Of a DNA stretch of 64,000 bases, positions 23,210 through 34,868 are shown piece after piece. The notes below the pieces were generated by a model, which saw only the letters and a list, made by a program, of their open reading frames with translations, did not search any database and was not told where the DNA came from. The number at the start of each line of letters is the position of its first letter. Positions within the stretch are counted from its first letter, which is position 1. Where the stretch lies: contig NW_009799102.1 of NCBI RefSeq assembly GCF_000213175.1, positions 3,356,410 to 3,420,409 on the forward strand. The letters run 5' to 3'. The translations under genes and the position numbers were made by a program. This stretch comes from Neurospora tetrasperma FGSC 2508. Lineage: Eukaryota; Ascomycota; Sordariomycetes; Sordariales; Sordariaceae.

Positions 23210-24325
23210 TTATAGGTTCTCGACCAAGTGGGCATTCAACGCCTGCTGGAATCCTCCATCGGAACCTCCAAAGTCGTGGAACGTAGACGTTTTGTTCTTC
23301 GAACCGCTGCCTTCACCCTGCTCACCCGGATTAAAGGACCCCGGGGCATCCAACGACGCATTGAACTGGGCCTGACTAGGCATCGTCTGATTCGTCGCCG
23401 GCAAGAAGATCACCTTGCTGTTCGCAGACTTGGCCATAGCCTGCATTGCTTCAAGGTAGCGAATCTGCATAGCAGGAGCAGAACTCAAGATATCAGCGGC
23501 CTGCCTCATCAGCTTGGCGGCCTCGACCTCGGCCTTTGCGGCAATAATCTTGCTCTCGCCGATGCGCTTGCTCTGGGCAGCCATGGAGAGCGAATCCTGC
23601 AGCTCGTGGGAGAAGATAATGTCCTTGATAAGCATGCTCTCGACGGCCACGCCCCATTCGGCCGCGACATCCTCGATGATCTCGCCGATGGACTGGGCAA
23701 TCTCCTCGCGGCGCTCGATCACGTCCTGCAGCACGCGGGCACCGATGACATGGCGCAGCGTGGTCTGGGTGCGCTCGATCAGGGCCTGCTTGACGTTGGT
23801 GATGCCAAAGGCGGCCTTGTGCGGGCTGACGATGTGGTAGTAGATCACCGACGTCAACTGCACCGTCACGTTATCCTTGGTCATGCAGACTTGCTGCGGC
23901 ACCTCGACGATCTGGATCTTGACGTCCACCTGAATCAGCTTCTCGGCGAGCGGGTTGACGCGGACGAGACCCGGGTCGACGGCCTTGTAGAACTTGCCGA
24001 ACTTGGTCACCAGGCCGACGTTGCCTTGCTGCACGGTCTTGTAGGGGTTCGGGCACATGATGCAGCACGGGATGGCGCCAATGGTGCCGATGACAGCGCC
24101 GAGGCCGTTGATCATGTAGCCGTACCAGTCCTTGGGGTCGGCATCGTTAGTGATGATGCTGGCGTAGGATTTCTGGAGGTCTTCGGCCCTGGGAGGCTGC
24201 ACGGCCATGGGAGCTTGCGGGCGGAAGCCGCCGGCGCCGTTGGTGGTGGACTCGTGATGGTGATCGTAGTTGGGCGCGGGGCCCTTTCCCTTGAGGGCGG
24301 GCTGGTCGGACGAGATTGAGCTCAT
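23210..24325 (-). CDS. Stomatin-like SPFH-domain membrane protein
   Basis: Intronless, 371 aa. A Pro/Gln-rich cytosolic N-terminus is followed by a short hydrophobic stretch, INGLGAVIGTIGAIPCCIMC, read as a membrane hairpin with cysteines that could be acylated. The SPFH domain starts at NPYKTVQQGNVGLVTKFGKF and runs through the conserved VNPLAEKLIQVDVKIQIVEV and QVCMTKDNVTVQLTSVIYYH blocks. A helical region with EVEAAKLMRQAADILSSAPA closes the domain. Stomatins sit on the inner face of membranes and organise lipid-protein patches. The start at 24325 (MSSISSDQP) is preferred; an in-frame ATG at 24436 adds 37 Pro/Gln-rich residues coded by repeat-like sequence and is less likely. It belongs to the stomatin rather than the prohibitin branch by sequence. 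Confidence 0.88.
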   Translation of the reverse strand: MSSISSDQPALKGKGPAPNYDHHHESTTNGAGGFRPQAPMAVQPPRAEDLQKSYASIITNDADPKDWYGYMINGLGAVIGTIGAIPCCIMCPNPYKTVQQGNVGLVTKFGKFYKAVDPGLVRVNPLAEKLIQVDVKIQIVEVPQQVCMTKDNVTVQLTSVIYYHIVSPHKAAFGITNVKQALIERTQTTLRHVIGARVLQDVIERREEIAQSIGEIIEDVAAEWGVAVESMLIKDIIFSHELQDSLSMAAQSKRIGESKIIAAKAEVEAAKLMRQAADILSSAPAMQIRYLEAMQAMAKSANSKVIFLPATNQTMPSQAQFNASLDAPGSFNPGEQGEGSGSKNKTSTFHDFGGSDGGFQQALNAHLVENL

Positions 24326-27300
24326 GGTTGTTGGATGGGGAGGAGGTGGTGGTGGAGGTAGTGATGATGGCGAGAGTGGAAGTGGGGTGATGGATGGTTG
24401 TTGTTGTTGTAGTTTGGATGAATGGGTGTTGACCATACAAGACTAAGTGTGAAGTGGAATGTGGGAAATCTCGGGACAATTCAAGGGAGGGGGACAGTGC
24501 ACCTTTTAAGCATTCTCGAGACAAAAGACTGGTCCGGATACAAGAGTGCAGCGTGCATATCCGTACAGGCAACCTCATGTGGTGTGGTGTGCTCAGGCGT
24601 TGTGTTGTGTAAGCCATGACATTTCCCAAAAGGGATGTTAGTGACAAGGGTCGACGCGGGGAAGGCATGGCGCTGGGGTCGTCCTGCAAGGTGCATTTTC
24701 TTAGCGGTCGATTTGGGGATCAGCCAGTGGATGGTGTTACTGTACGGCGGCACTGTGGAGCCATTTAGGGATTTGGTTACTTTCGTTCCTCTCGCTTCAA
24801 CTTCCACCATCCGACTTCTTCCATTCTTGTCCACGCCAACCTGAGAAATCGCTCATCTGTCTTCAAGTCTCCAAATTCCCTCATTCAAAAACACGCTGCC
24901 GTTTTCCATGCACTGCCTCGTCAACGCCTTCACAATCATCACGCGGTCCGAATGGCTAGGTAGTTGAAAGCAAAGTCTAGTTGCCGATATCCGACCAACC
25001 GACCAGACAGCCTTACAATTTCCGCACTGTCTGTTTATGTGGGGAAATGGCTGGGAGTCTTTGATATGTATTGGGGTCTGCTGGCACGCCACCCCTGACA
25101 ACCTTATTGGGCATCGAGGCCCTAATGACGCACCGCCCGCACCTCGCATCGAACCTATCTTTCCTCGATGACTTTTCCTGGTCGGTTATTAACAAATAAA
25201 GCTGTATCCCAAGAGCTTATTGTTTCCGCTATATACCTATATTACCATGAGCCATATTTCTTGACGAGCTACCACTGGAATGTTTGAGTAACCACCTGAT
25301 TGCCCGTTAAACTGTCTAATCCGTCACTCGCCTCTGCCCTTCTGCTAACAATGTATCAAGCCAGTTATCCACTCATAACCTGGAACACCATGAAAACATC
25401 TCAAGACTCCTTGATAACATGGTACGGCCAACCAAAGCCAAGAACCTTAAATCTGAACCGAGCCGAGGCCCCTGCCAATTAAGCAGTTTTGACACATCAC
25501 CAACACTCCCCATCTGACCAAGCATAGCCACAAATCTGCTACATAGCTCTTACGCCAACAATACCACCTACTTGCACACCCAATCCGGTACCCGGCCGTC
25601 GGCATCGACTTCACCAGTCTTGGACGGCAGTCTGATCTCTTGACCGGTTTGATCCTTGATACGCACTTACCAGAAAGGGATAACGGGTAAAGAAACAGCC
25701 TCTCTGTGTGCCTCGATCTTCTCATCGCCATCAGGCTGTACAGAGAGGATCGACCAGACAAAAACCATCCAATGATGTCAAGTCAATCACCAGCCCTGAA
25801 TATGCATGGAATCTTACCCGCTTTCTTCTAGACGCCCTAGACTCGTGATGGCTGTCTATCTCAATCCATCACCGAGACCCTGTCATTATTCGTCAACCCT
25901 GGGCACATCTGTCAACTGTCACTGGGAAAGCACAGGTTGTTGCTCGAGTCATCGTGGAGAGTAACACGACAGGCTAATATTCCCCTTGCAGTCATACTGC
26001 CCCTTCACGATACCATTGGCCTCTTCCGTTAGTACTATGCAAGGTCCTAGCATCAAATCGCTCATATTCATTAGACCAACGTTTGGGTACACTTGCATTG
26101 TTCTGGCCTCGGGACCACTCGATTCGGACCACTCGACCACTTGGCAACCCCAAGAGATTTTCCCACCTCAGCACCACGCCTACCAGACAGAGACCTCGTA
26201 GGGGTACGGCAAGTACATCTGTGACACCACTTTCAGTCTGCGGCCTAATCCTATCGCCAATTTGGGACACCATTTCTGGCTACAGTCTGACGGGCGAGAT
26301 TATCTGTTAGCTTTCACTCATCCAGCCATACCAGGAACCTCTTCAGGAGATGACAGCAAACCAAACTGCGCACTTGGTCCAGTGAATGTTAATGACTTCC
26401 CAACTTACAAAACTCTCTGTCATTCCAATACTCTATCTGCACTGGAAGTAAGTACAGTGATTGCGGACGATACTATACAACTACTGAAAACTGCAAGGAC
26501 CTAGTGCCATGTGGATGTCTTCCATGGCTGATGTTTATAGTAGAACATGGACTAGAAGCGAGTGGACTACAATAAAAACAGTGGACGGACTGGAAGTATA
26601 CAGTAGGGAGATCACGGAAGTTCTTTCGCTTAACGGTTGACTACTGTGGCCTCGATACCGTGCATATTCTAACAATAACGGTAGGAATATGTAGATAGTA
26701 CAAGAAGTGAATGGACTTACAAAGCTATCGTTAATCAGAAACATTCAGTATATGAACACAACAACCACTCACTGGATATATTTTTTTTTACTTAATTGCA
26801 GTTACCAATGCCCACCAAAGGCATCAAGACGTATCATTTTCTACATGGTCCCTTATTCGAATCTTCCACTATGACTGTGACAATTCTCGCATCTAGAATT
26901 TCAGAGAGTGTTCAAGTCATATTCGAAGGCTTTTTGATGGATCTGGGGGCCTTCAACAGCTTGGTTTGTAGTTCACTTGATGGCAATCCACGAGCGAGAA
27001 GCAAGGACACGAAAAGACCAAGCACAGCACGCCTGACACTGGACAAATTTCTTCCTTTAGGATGTGAATCTGTCTATCTATATACCCTACCTAACGAGTT
27101 TGGCCAATATATGAATTGAACCATGTAAGCAGCAAACCATGATAAAACTGCAATGTATCATTGTGCGATTCGTGGTATATATTCAGATAGATAGGAAGGA
27201 TAATCCACCGTTAGCAGGCTACTGTTTCATACCTTCTTCCAACCGAGCCACATCATCAGAAGTCCACAGGTGAAAAGTTTCATATTTGGTAGACAGCCCC

Positions 27301-27752
27301 CCACCGGTTACTAATAGCGTCTTCATTGCCATATGGACATGTGATGGTGGTGTCAAGCCAGTGTAGGTTATGATTTTTTTGGCTTCCCATATCCTCTTTC
27401 AATTACTTATACCTCAAAAATAGGTATGTTTGACTTGCATCCCGCAACGCCTACATCATGTTACATTGTACCTAGAGGTATGTCTCTGGTATATTAAGAC
27501 AGTTATATGCCTTGCAAGAAGGAAAAGACCTAGTAGATCACACCCCTAAGGCATCTCTATTCACGCAGGTCAGATAGTGAACCCCCCTATCTGGCTGGGC
27601 TTGCGAAGTGGTTCGATTCCTTGACATGAGGGCCATGTAGCCTGACTTTGCCTTGACTCGAAAGTGATCATGAATTAGGGTACATCACTGCGGTCCCCCA
27701 AGTACAATGCCGCGTTGACCAATCTTCTTCACTTCGCGCGAGAGTGACTTTG
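24326..27752. other. Intergenic stretch of about 3.4 kb
   Basis: Left part is the promoter of the SPFH gene. The remainder has only short open frames with no family resemblance, moderate AT content, and one palindrome copy at 27469-27480. I see no terminal repeats, transposase fragments or clear RIP-type TA enrichment by eye. Confidence 0.45.
27469..27480. repeat. TACCT-N2-AGGTA palindrome, copy 3
   Basis: The spacer is AG. The copy lies downstream of the damaged F-box-type gene. Confidence 0.7.
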
Positions 27753-28748
27753 CTATGCTCTCCACCAATGGAATTCCAGTTCAAGGCCTCCATTAGGGGC
27801 TATCCTCTTTATGGAGGCAATCTTTTCGGCCTCATGAATAGTATTTATGCCCCTTGCAACTAATGGCTTCTCCCAGCCCTTGTGCACGCGATGGAATTTG
27901 AGGTTCTTGTAGAGCAGTGCCAGGCTGGGGATCGAAAGATTCCGAACCTGAGAGCAGCTTGAAACAACAGCGACAATTAGATTTTCTGAGCCAGGTTCAC
28001 GGACCTTCAACATTCCGTTGATGTAAACTTCCATACGTCCCGGAGACCCTGGACGGATCAATTCAGACAACTGGCAACAAGAAAAAGATCGAAGCATCGA
28101 GCAAGTCTCCGACGCCAACACGCTACGCAGAATTGGGATCAAATCGCTGGCACCAGCCGTCAACTTTAGACTTCTTAGACCGACAAAGTGGCCGCACACG
28201 AATGCGGTTTGTAAGTCAGTCATGAACTGATCTAAAACATCTGGAAGTTTGGGCGTGGCGGGCAAATCCGGGTGGGTCTCTATCCGAACATCCAGCCCCT
28301 TCAAGGTTGGCAGACCCGCCATAGGTCTTGTAAGGTTTTGTCCTAACCGCTCCATTTCCTCCAGTAGCTGCTGACCCCTCTCCTCCCACTTACTGGGTTT
28401 TGCGTCATCCGTGCAATACCTGCTAAGTTCTTTTATGTCGACGACGATACGAAGCTTTTGGATACGGTCCAAGACGGGGCGGTTGGATTCCTTATCCCAA
28501 AAACTGAGGCATCGGGACCAGAGCCGGGGAAAACGGTGCAGAGCGAGAGGTCTATATTTGAATATATGCGCTTGGGCCGGATGGTAGAAGCTTCGGCTGA
28601 TGAGAGGGAGAAGCCGAGGGTCGCCGTGACCAGCAAGGTGTCTGTCTCTTGCACCTTGGTGCATTGCACACTCCAAATCTCCAGCAGGCGGGAGCACCTT
28701 CCGTTTCCAACCAGACGTTGTCCTCAGCCTTCCTTCCTTCCATCTCAT
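27753..28748 (-). CDS. F-box-type family protein, copy A, 5' end unresolved or broken
   Basis: Paralogue of the gene at 30560-32015: both share a block with SFYH/AFYH, HIFK, and W..CL.FW (here RSFYHPAQAHIFKYRPLAL), and then a matched order of hydrophobic segments, including MAGLPTLKGLDVRIET against MVGLPSLRELIFSVDT. From the ATG at 28748 the frame is 331 aa. The F-box itself is not clean: in this frame the sequence before the shared block reads VLPPAGDLECAMHQGARD, whereas the next frame reads SRLLEIWSVQCTKVQETDTL, which looks more like an F-box helix. A single-base shift around 28600-28620 would join them. So this may be a decaying copy, or its first exons may lie upstream with an intron I could not place. 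Function would be substrate choice for an SCF ubiquitin ligase, if functional. Confidence 0.45.
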   Translation of the reverse strand: MRWKEGRLRTTSGWKRKVLPPAGDLECAMHQGARDRHLAGHGDPRLLPLISRSFYHPAQAHIFKYRPLALHRFPRLWSRCLSFWDKESNRPVLDRIQKLRIVVDIKELSRYCTDDAKPSKWEERGQQLLEEMERLGQNLTRPMAGLPTLKGLDVRIETHPDLPATPKLPDVLDQFMTDLQTAFVCGHFVGLRSLKLTAGASDLIPILRSVLASETCSMLRSFSCCQLSELIRPGSPGRMEVYINGMLKVREPGSENLIVAVVSSCSQVRNLSIPSLALLYKNLKFHRVHKGWEKPLVARGINTIHEAEKIASIKRIAPNGGLELEFHWWRA

Positions 28749-30559
28749 CCCAGAACAGACCGCCCAACAGCGCGGTACATAGTCGACCTCCCCAGCACCT
28801 TCTTTCACCAACAACCGCTTTGGTCGAGTGGCGTAACGGCCTAGGTACCGTCCTAACACCTCAAACCACCAACCAACCCACACCCGAAAAAAGATACCTA
28901 CCTGTCGGTTCGGGAACGATGATGTACATTCAAGTAACCCAAAGAGCGTTCCACATCGTAGACCGCGACCACTTGCTACTTCAATGCAAGTTGGGATCTG
29001 TTAGTATCTGCAGCGACAGAAGAAGGTAATCAATCAAAGTTATAAGCATACAAAAGAAACCAAAAGAAACAAAAAAGAATAAAAACGGTTCAAGGTGTTT
29101 CGATGGTTCGTTGAGATGCCACTCGATTGAGCGGTTGTTGGTCATTCTTTTTTGGGGTGTTCTTTTGTACCTTCTTCGGAGGTGGAAGGGGGGAACGGGT
29201 TGAAGAGGGGGGAGGTAATGGGTTCGAACCGCAGGTTGTGCCTTTGCTTTTTCTCTTTTTCTTCTTTTCACTACACTCCTCTGATTACAAGCTTGCTTTA
29301 TTGCTTCCATTTGCTCTCCACCTAGATCCAGCCCTCATCCAATGCCAGTCCTCCATCTACTTCTACCTTGTCTGTAAGTGCGACCTACTGTCCATACTTT
29401 GCGAGGCTCGAGGCATTCACTCCTTACTGTGACCCTATCGTCAGCCTTCAATAACCTCTAGGACTATGTCTTGACCCTGAAAGACCTTCACGCTGTGACA
29501 CCCATTACCACTTTGATCTCAACTTTCCTCTCCGCCTGCGTCTCAGATCCCTCCTTCACTTCAGGAACCTTAATCCCAACAAACACGGACAACTGCCCTC
29601 AGTCCGTCCACACTGACGCCTTTCTGTCGTTGTTTCCCTTGCGTTGCTAATGACGAAGTTGTCAGTAAGATGGCGTACGCCGACGTAAAGTCGTTGTTCT
29701 GACAGCAATCAGATATACTCCGCATCCAAGGAATCTGAGAGATATACATTTACAGAACTCCTCAATGATCTCTATCAGATTGGCATACTCCTGTTAGCTC
29801 GATAAAGAGTCGATGACTGAAGGCTTTCGACTTACTTGGTAAACGATATCATAGGGAAGTCGGTCCATGGTGGAGAAACGCACAGTAATCGATTGATGAC
29901 TTTTCGGAGAGCCCCAGGCCAAGAGGGCAGACACTCGTCCTCAAATATATATAAATACTCCCACATTAGAAACGTCCGGTAGATTTCGGTCAATAAACGC
30001 TCAAAAAACAGGGAGGAAATCCACTTACACACACACGTAAAAAAGACGAATGACACAAGCAACTCAACGTGCAGTAGCAAAAAGAGAACACGAGCATGAG
30101 AAAGATCAAGTCGGAGACAACAGAAGCCAAACACCATGTCAAAAATAGTTGCAAGATACCTCTATATTCACACAGATGTGCCACCATGATCCATTTCATT
30201 GGCAATCTAGGAACATGTAAGTCATGGCCCATAATCATCAGCTTATCTCCCAGTAGCAACCATAGACAACAACATGTGGCTCTTCCATAGTGAATCATTA
30301 ACCAGCTACACGGCTTTTCTTTATCGGCAGAATTCCTGGACTTTTGGTCCCCACAATCACAGCGCCGTTGGCCCTTGGAAGACGAGCCTACCTCCCTTCA
30401 TGACCTGTAAGCTGCGGCACTCTAGCTCCTTTTGCAAAAGCTCGTAATCGGGGCGTATGAGCTTGTATTGGCCCCATGATGGTGTAGACACAATCGGGAC
30501 GTCTCCTGAAACAAATAGATCGGTTAGCATCAAGCCTTTGTAAGCCAAGGAGCCCGTTG
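28749..30559. other. Region between the two F-box-type genes
   Basis: No complete gene is seen. It contains a candidate stray first exon at 29836-29868 and a candidate extra 3' exon of copy B around 30357-30506, both on the minus strand. A purine-rich stretch at 29170-29230 is low complexity. Confidence 0.4.
29836..29868 (-). other. Stray F-box first exon (MDRLPYDIVYQ)
   Basis: ATG, 11 codons reading MDRLPYDIVYQ, then a perfect GTAAGT donor in phase 0. The F-box gene at 30560-32015 has the same design: MSPFLPHDVLYR, then GTAAGT, phase 0. The match of sequence, length, phase and donor suggests a duplicated first exon. No partner exon was identified within 1 kb; it could belong to copy A (27753-28748) through an intron of about 1.1 kb, or be a remnant. 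Confidence 0.45.
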
Positions 30560-32015
30560 TCACCAACTCATAAGACGTCTGCGCGCGAACGTGACGTCCT
30601 CAAGTTCCACTGATGTATGGGGCGCCACCAAGTCCTCCAAAAATGCCAACGGCTTCCACTTTTTGACAAGAACCCTGCCCACAATCAGCTTGTCTAAGCC
30701 CGTGTTTTCCGGATGAAGCTGGGGCATTTCGTGGAATGTGAAAAGACAAAGTTCTTTCAAGTTAGGACACAGCTCCACCAAGGTCAGAACCGCCTCTTCG
30801 GCGGCCATCACTGCATCCTGATTTTCCACGGAGCCGATCGCCTGACATCTATCACAATGAACCGTCTTCAAGTTCACGCAAAGCTGCTTCGATCTCGTTG
30901 CGTCCAATAGAATCTCCACGAGCTGGTCTGCAGGCGCCTTCACCCTCAGGCTGGTCAAGTGGTCGAACCTCCCGTTGCTCAAGGCACACCCAAAATCCCT
31001 GACAATCCTAAGAACAAGGTCAGGGATGGTTCTGTTGACAACGAAATCGTCACTGTAAACGTTGGTGAATGTGTCAACGCTAAAAATCAACTCCCTCAGG
31101 CTGGGTAATCCAACCATGGGCAGTTCGAGCTGATTCATCAAATCAACCATCAAAGCTCGTAGTTGCCGCTCCTTGGCTGCAGAAAGAGCCAGCGCTTGAT
31201 CCTGTGGGGTATTCTTCTCGACAAAGCAATACTTTGAAATTCCATGGCTCTTGACAGCAATCTTCAGCCTCCTCACCTTCACCCTCAAATCTTCCGTCTC
31301 ATTACTAGACCAAAACTGCAAGCATTGCGGCCAACAATCAAATTCATGAAAGCTTAGCGGGACATGCTTGAAGATGTGCGGCATAACAGCGTGGTAGAAG
31401 GCTTTGGAGACGAAGCAAAATTGCAGAAGTTGTTGAACGGAAGGGTGGGAGTGGAAGTCATGGTCGAGAATTTCGCAGGCCGTGGGAAGGTGGAGGACGC
31501 AGAAGTAGTGGATAATCTGGAGGAAGGGCGCGGTGTTAGTAGTGAAGGAGATATGGCCAAGGTACTGGAATAATTTGGGAGGATGGTTGGTGTTGTAAGC
31601 CGAAAAACTCATAGGATGATCGTTTGATAAGTTGAAGAGGATGAGTTGCTTGAAGAGAAGAGTAAAACCTGGACTGGAAAAAGATGACCGTAAGTGTGGC
31701 CCTTCATCACACCTAGAAAGGATTTCAGGTAAAACATAGAATGCACCTGCCTGCGAGGATGGACAAGGTCATTTCCGCGATGGACCGACATATTGTACTA
31801 CCCAAGGTCCGGCAGGATGGGAATGATGACAAGAGAGATGAATGATGATGGAAGAGTTCTCATGAACAAGTACGAAGTAGAACATCCGCCGAATCCCAGA
31901 AGTTGTACTCATTATTTGGAATAGCCATGTGTGCCGTCCCAAGAGCAATGACAGGCAGGAAGAGCGGGGAGTCACTTACGCGGTAGAGAACGTCGTGAGG
32001 AAGAAAGGGACTCAT
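30560..32015 (-). CDS. F-box-type protein, copy B
   Basis: Two exons are proposed: 31980-32015 and 30560-31516, with a 463-nt intron (31517-31979), long for this genome but with consensus GTAAGT donor, CTAAC branch and CCAG acceptor. The join gives LPHDVLYR-IIHYFCVLHLP followed by VQQLLQFCFVSKAFYHAV, which reads as an F-box. The product is 330 aa. The rest carries hydrophobic Leu-rich segments without clear repeats, as in many fungal F-box proteins of unknown target. The unspliced alternative starts at the ATG at 31612 and lacks the LPxDVL motif. A further 3' intron is possible: CTAACC and TTTCAG lie at about 30507-30530, and the sequence beyond reads open to 30357. Role: probable SCF substrate receptor. 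Confidence 0.62.
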
Positions 32016-33638
32016 GTTGCCCCGGAATGACTGACTGCCCTTGCGTGAATGATGCCACTTCGATACTGAGGGGTGAGACTACGTGATATTTGGGTGTGGG
32101 AAATGGTTGATTGGTGGCATGCGGGAGAGAAGAGTAACTAATGGGGTGCCAGCCCAGGTCTAAATACCAAGTCTAGAAGCACCAAGAGGAAAATCAGTTT
32201 GGGGTGCTCTTTCCAGACGTTAGACTATAGTGGGGAGCGACTTCCCCAGTGCATACGTTCAAACCAACCCGGTGCAGGAACATACATCTCTGCATGGAAT
32301 AAAAGCTTAGCGCGGTGAATGGCAGAGTGGTGACAACCTTGTTTTGCTTACAAAAGATGGGTGTGTTTGTCACTCCACAATCCCTGAATATTGTAAGATG
32401 GAAGTATCACGCTGTGCCTTTGTATCCACGCAGGGGAGTATAGTTGGGCGCTGTGGGAATATGGTGAGTGTCCAGTAAGGGCCAGTTGAACCCGAGGTTA
32501 TCGACGATGGTGTCGCGATTTTCCATAGTGCTCGAATACTGTTGATCAGAAAGATGTCATAGAGATTGATGCCCGGGCAGAAGTCAAGAAGGCGCGAACC
32601 TATCGCTCACAAAGACAGCCAGTTTCAGTGCTCAAAGCATTTTTTTTCCCAACAACTTCGTTCCAGTCGGCACGTGCTTCAAGCCGCGGCAGTTAGTACC
32701 ATCAGGAAGGTCGGCACCCAACAAGGCGACGGAAATACTCAAAAACTCAGTGATTCATTTGGTTGACATATTCAGAAAGGCTTCCATAGTCCGTAAATCT
32801 CGCTGTCAGTAACGGAACACAAGGTGGAAAGTAGGTGGATTCGAGATGTTGCTAAAGTGGATGATTGAGTATCACCTTGATTCATTCATCCTGCCAGCTC
32901 TCTTGGATTCTTCGCCTGGATATCTCGGCCATAGCCGTCAGTATTGTCACTTCCCGGGGCAGATTCGCAGGGCCAAACATCTGTATGTGGAAAGCTGTTC
33001 AGGGTTAGCAACATCTGCAATTATAGAACAAAGCAAAGTAAAAGGGTAGTAAACACACTATTCAAATGTCAGGCCATACACTTCACAAATGCCAGAGACA
33101 GAGGCGTTAGCCATTGCCGGTTCGAAAATCACAGCCCCTGAATGCTTTGTTTACTTTCGCCGATCTTGTAGGGTCATGGTTACATAATCCGGGTCAAGGA
33201 GTCTGGAATACGGCCAAGGTCATCATATCACAAAAAGGAAGCACACAGTAGGGTCAGGACGTATCCATTCGGAGCAAATCTCATCTGTTTCAAGATCCCC
33301 AAACTTCACAAATCGCACCACATGGCAAGGGCGGGATAACGATTAAGTCCACCCCTCTTGACCCCACAGGGCATTCCCTCTTTCCAGACAGCATATACAA
33401 GAGTAGATGGCGCCAGATCGAGTATCTTTCCCTCATTAGTGCGGTCAAGTTTGACCCATTGCCAGGGGATAAACGGTTTGCAAGAAGCCAGAGCCAGATT
33501 CCATTGTTGGGGGTATTCATGATCAATTCGTGTTGGAAATCGGTGGGCGAGGTTCAAGCCACAAGTCCAGTCTCCATCACGCCTCCATTACGCCATTTTT
33601 GACCCAGAAACCGAATGTGTTTTTTCGATTACAACTGT
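32016..33638. other. Intergenic, no gene seen
   Basis: Promoter of copy B at the left, 3' untranslated region of the S0 gene at the right. No conserved frame is present. Confidence 0.5.
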
Positions 33639-34868
33639 TTACCAGCTGGACTCCTTGGCCTCGGTGGCGGCCCAGTCAGCAGTGGTGGCAGGGGCAGTAG
33701 CGTCCCAGTTGGGGGCAGCGGCACCGGGAGCGGCATCGGACCACTCACCGGTGGCGGGGAAGCCAGCGGGGGCAGCCTCCCAGTCACCAGTGGCGGGGAA
33801 GCCGGACTCAATGGCGGCAACACCCTCCTCCTCAACACCAGGGAGCTTCTCCTCCTCAACCTTCTCCTCGGCCTCAGCCTCGGGGTCGCGGTCTGTAGGT
33901 TAATAGTTAGAGACATGGTCCCGCAGACGGTCACGAGGGCTCCGGGGGTTACGTACAGAAGTAAAGATCGACCATGACGTCCCAGGGGGTCTCGCGGTTG
34001 TAGATGGTACCGCGGAGGCGGAGGACCTCACGGGCAAGCATCCACCAGACGCAGCCGATGGCGTGGCGACCCTTGTTGTTGGTGGGGATGGCAACATCGA
34101 CGTACTCGGTGGGCGAGTCGGCATCGCAGAGGGCAATGACGGGGATGTTGACGTAGGAAGCCTCCTTGATGGCCTGGGCATCAGTGCGGGGGTCGGTGAC
34201 GATGATGAGGCGGGGCTCCTTGAAAGAGCGGGTGATGTAGTTGGTGAAAGAACCGGGGGTGAAGCGACCGGCGATGGCCTGAGCACCGGTGTGGGCGGCG
34301 AACTTCAGGACGGCACGCTGACCGTAGGGACGGGCAGAGATAACGCAGATATCGGCCGGGTTGTCGATGGCGGCGATGATGCGGGCAGCAAGGACGATCT
34401 TCTCCCTGTGGTGAGCCAGCACTGTCAGCCATTGTGGCCTTTGTTCGAGGTATCCTGGTGACCATGTCTCCTCCACTTGGACACCATCCACTCATGCGAT
34501 CGATCGATCCTCCACATACCAGGTCTTGCCAACGTTCAAGATGTTGACACCGTCGGCGCGAGTCTTCCAGAGGTAAGCTGCAGATTCAAGTCAAGTCAGA
34601 AATTTGTCCGTGCGATCGCAAGTCATTCTAGCTTCGACAAGTGTGGATATATCGATAGGGAGTGCATACGCTGCATGTGAACACCGAGGCTATTCGCAAT
34701 CGCACAAAGTCAGCATTCCTTGGTCTCATTTTCTCTCAGTCATGTCGCCGGCGAGGTAGATTTCGCAAAAACGCACTTCTTGGAGCCGATGTGGCACTGA
34801 GCAGCAAGGAGCTGCTCAATATCGGTGCTCGTGGCATTGAAGATGGAGGGGAGGTTAGCGGGCGCCAT
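33639..34868 (-). CDS. rps0: 40S ribosomal protein S0 (uS2, RPSA)
   Basis: Cytosolic small-subunit protein needed for late 20S rRNA processing and 40S maturation. Five exons: 34777-34868, 34670-34689 (20 nt), 34520-34577, 33957-34405 and 33639-33892, giving 290 aa, the length I remember for the N. crassa protein. Joins were checked by phase: [34 protein letters not shown] and [14 protein letters not shown]. Donors are GTGCGT, GTATGC, GTATGT and GTACGT. The uS2 fold contains [29 protein letters not shown] and [13 protein letters not shown]. The acidic C-terminal tail carries TGDW, TGEW and ADW repeats typical of RPSA. It is head-to-head with mitochondrial uS15. Confidence 0.95.

Noticed and set aside
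23228-24319. 363-residue open frame opposite the SPFH gene
   Set aside because: Asp/Leu/Gly/His-rich mirror of the real gene.
29215-29240. GGTTCGAACC, resembling a tRNA T-loop
   Set aside because: Flanking bases do not form the T stem and no acceptor or anticodon arm can be built around it.
33893-34776. snoRNA in the introns of the S0 gene
   Set aside because: Introns are 64-114 nt and I see no paired C box (RTGATGA) and D box (CTGA) apart from branch-point CTGAC.
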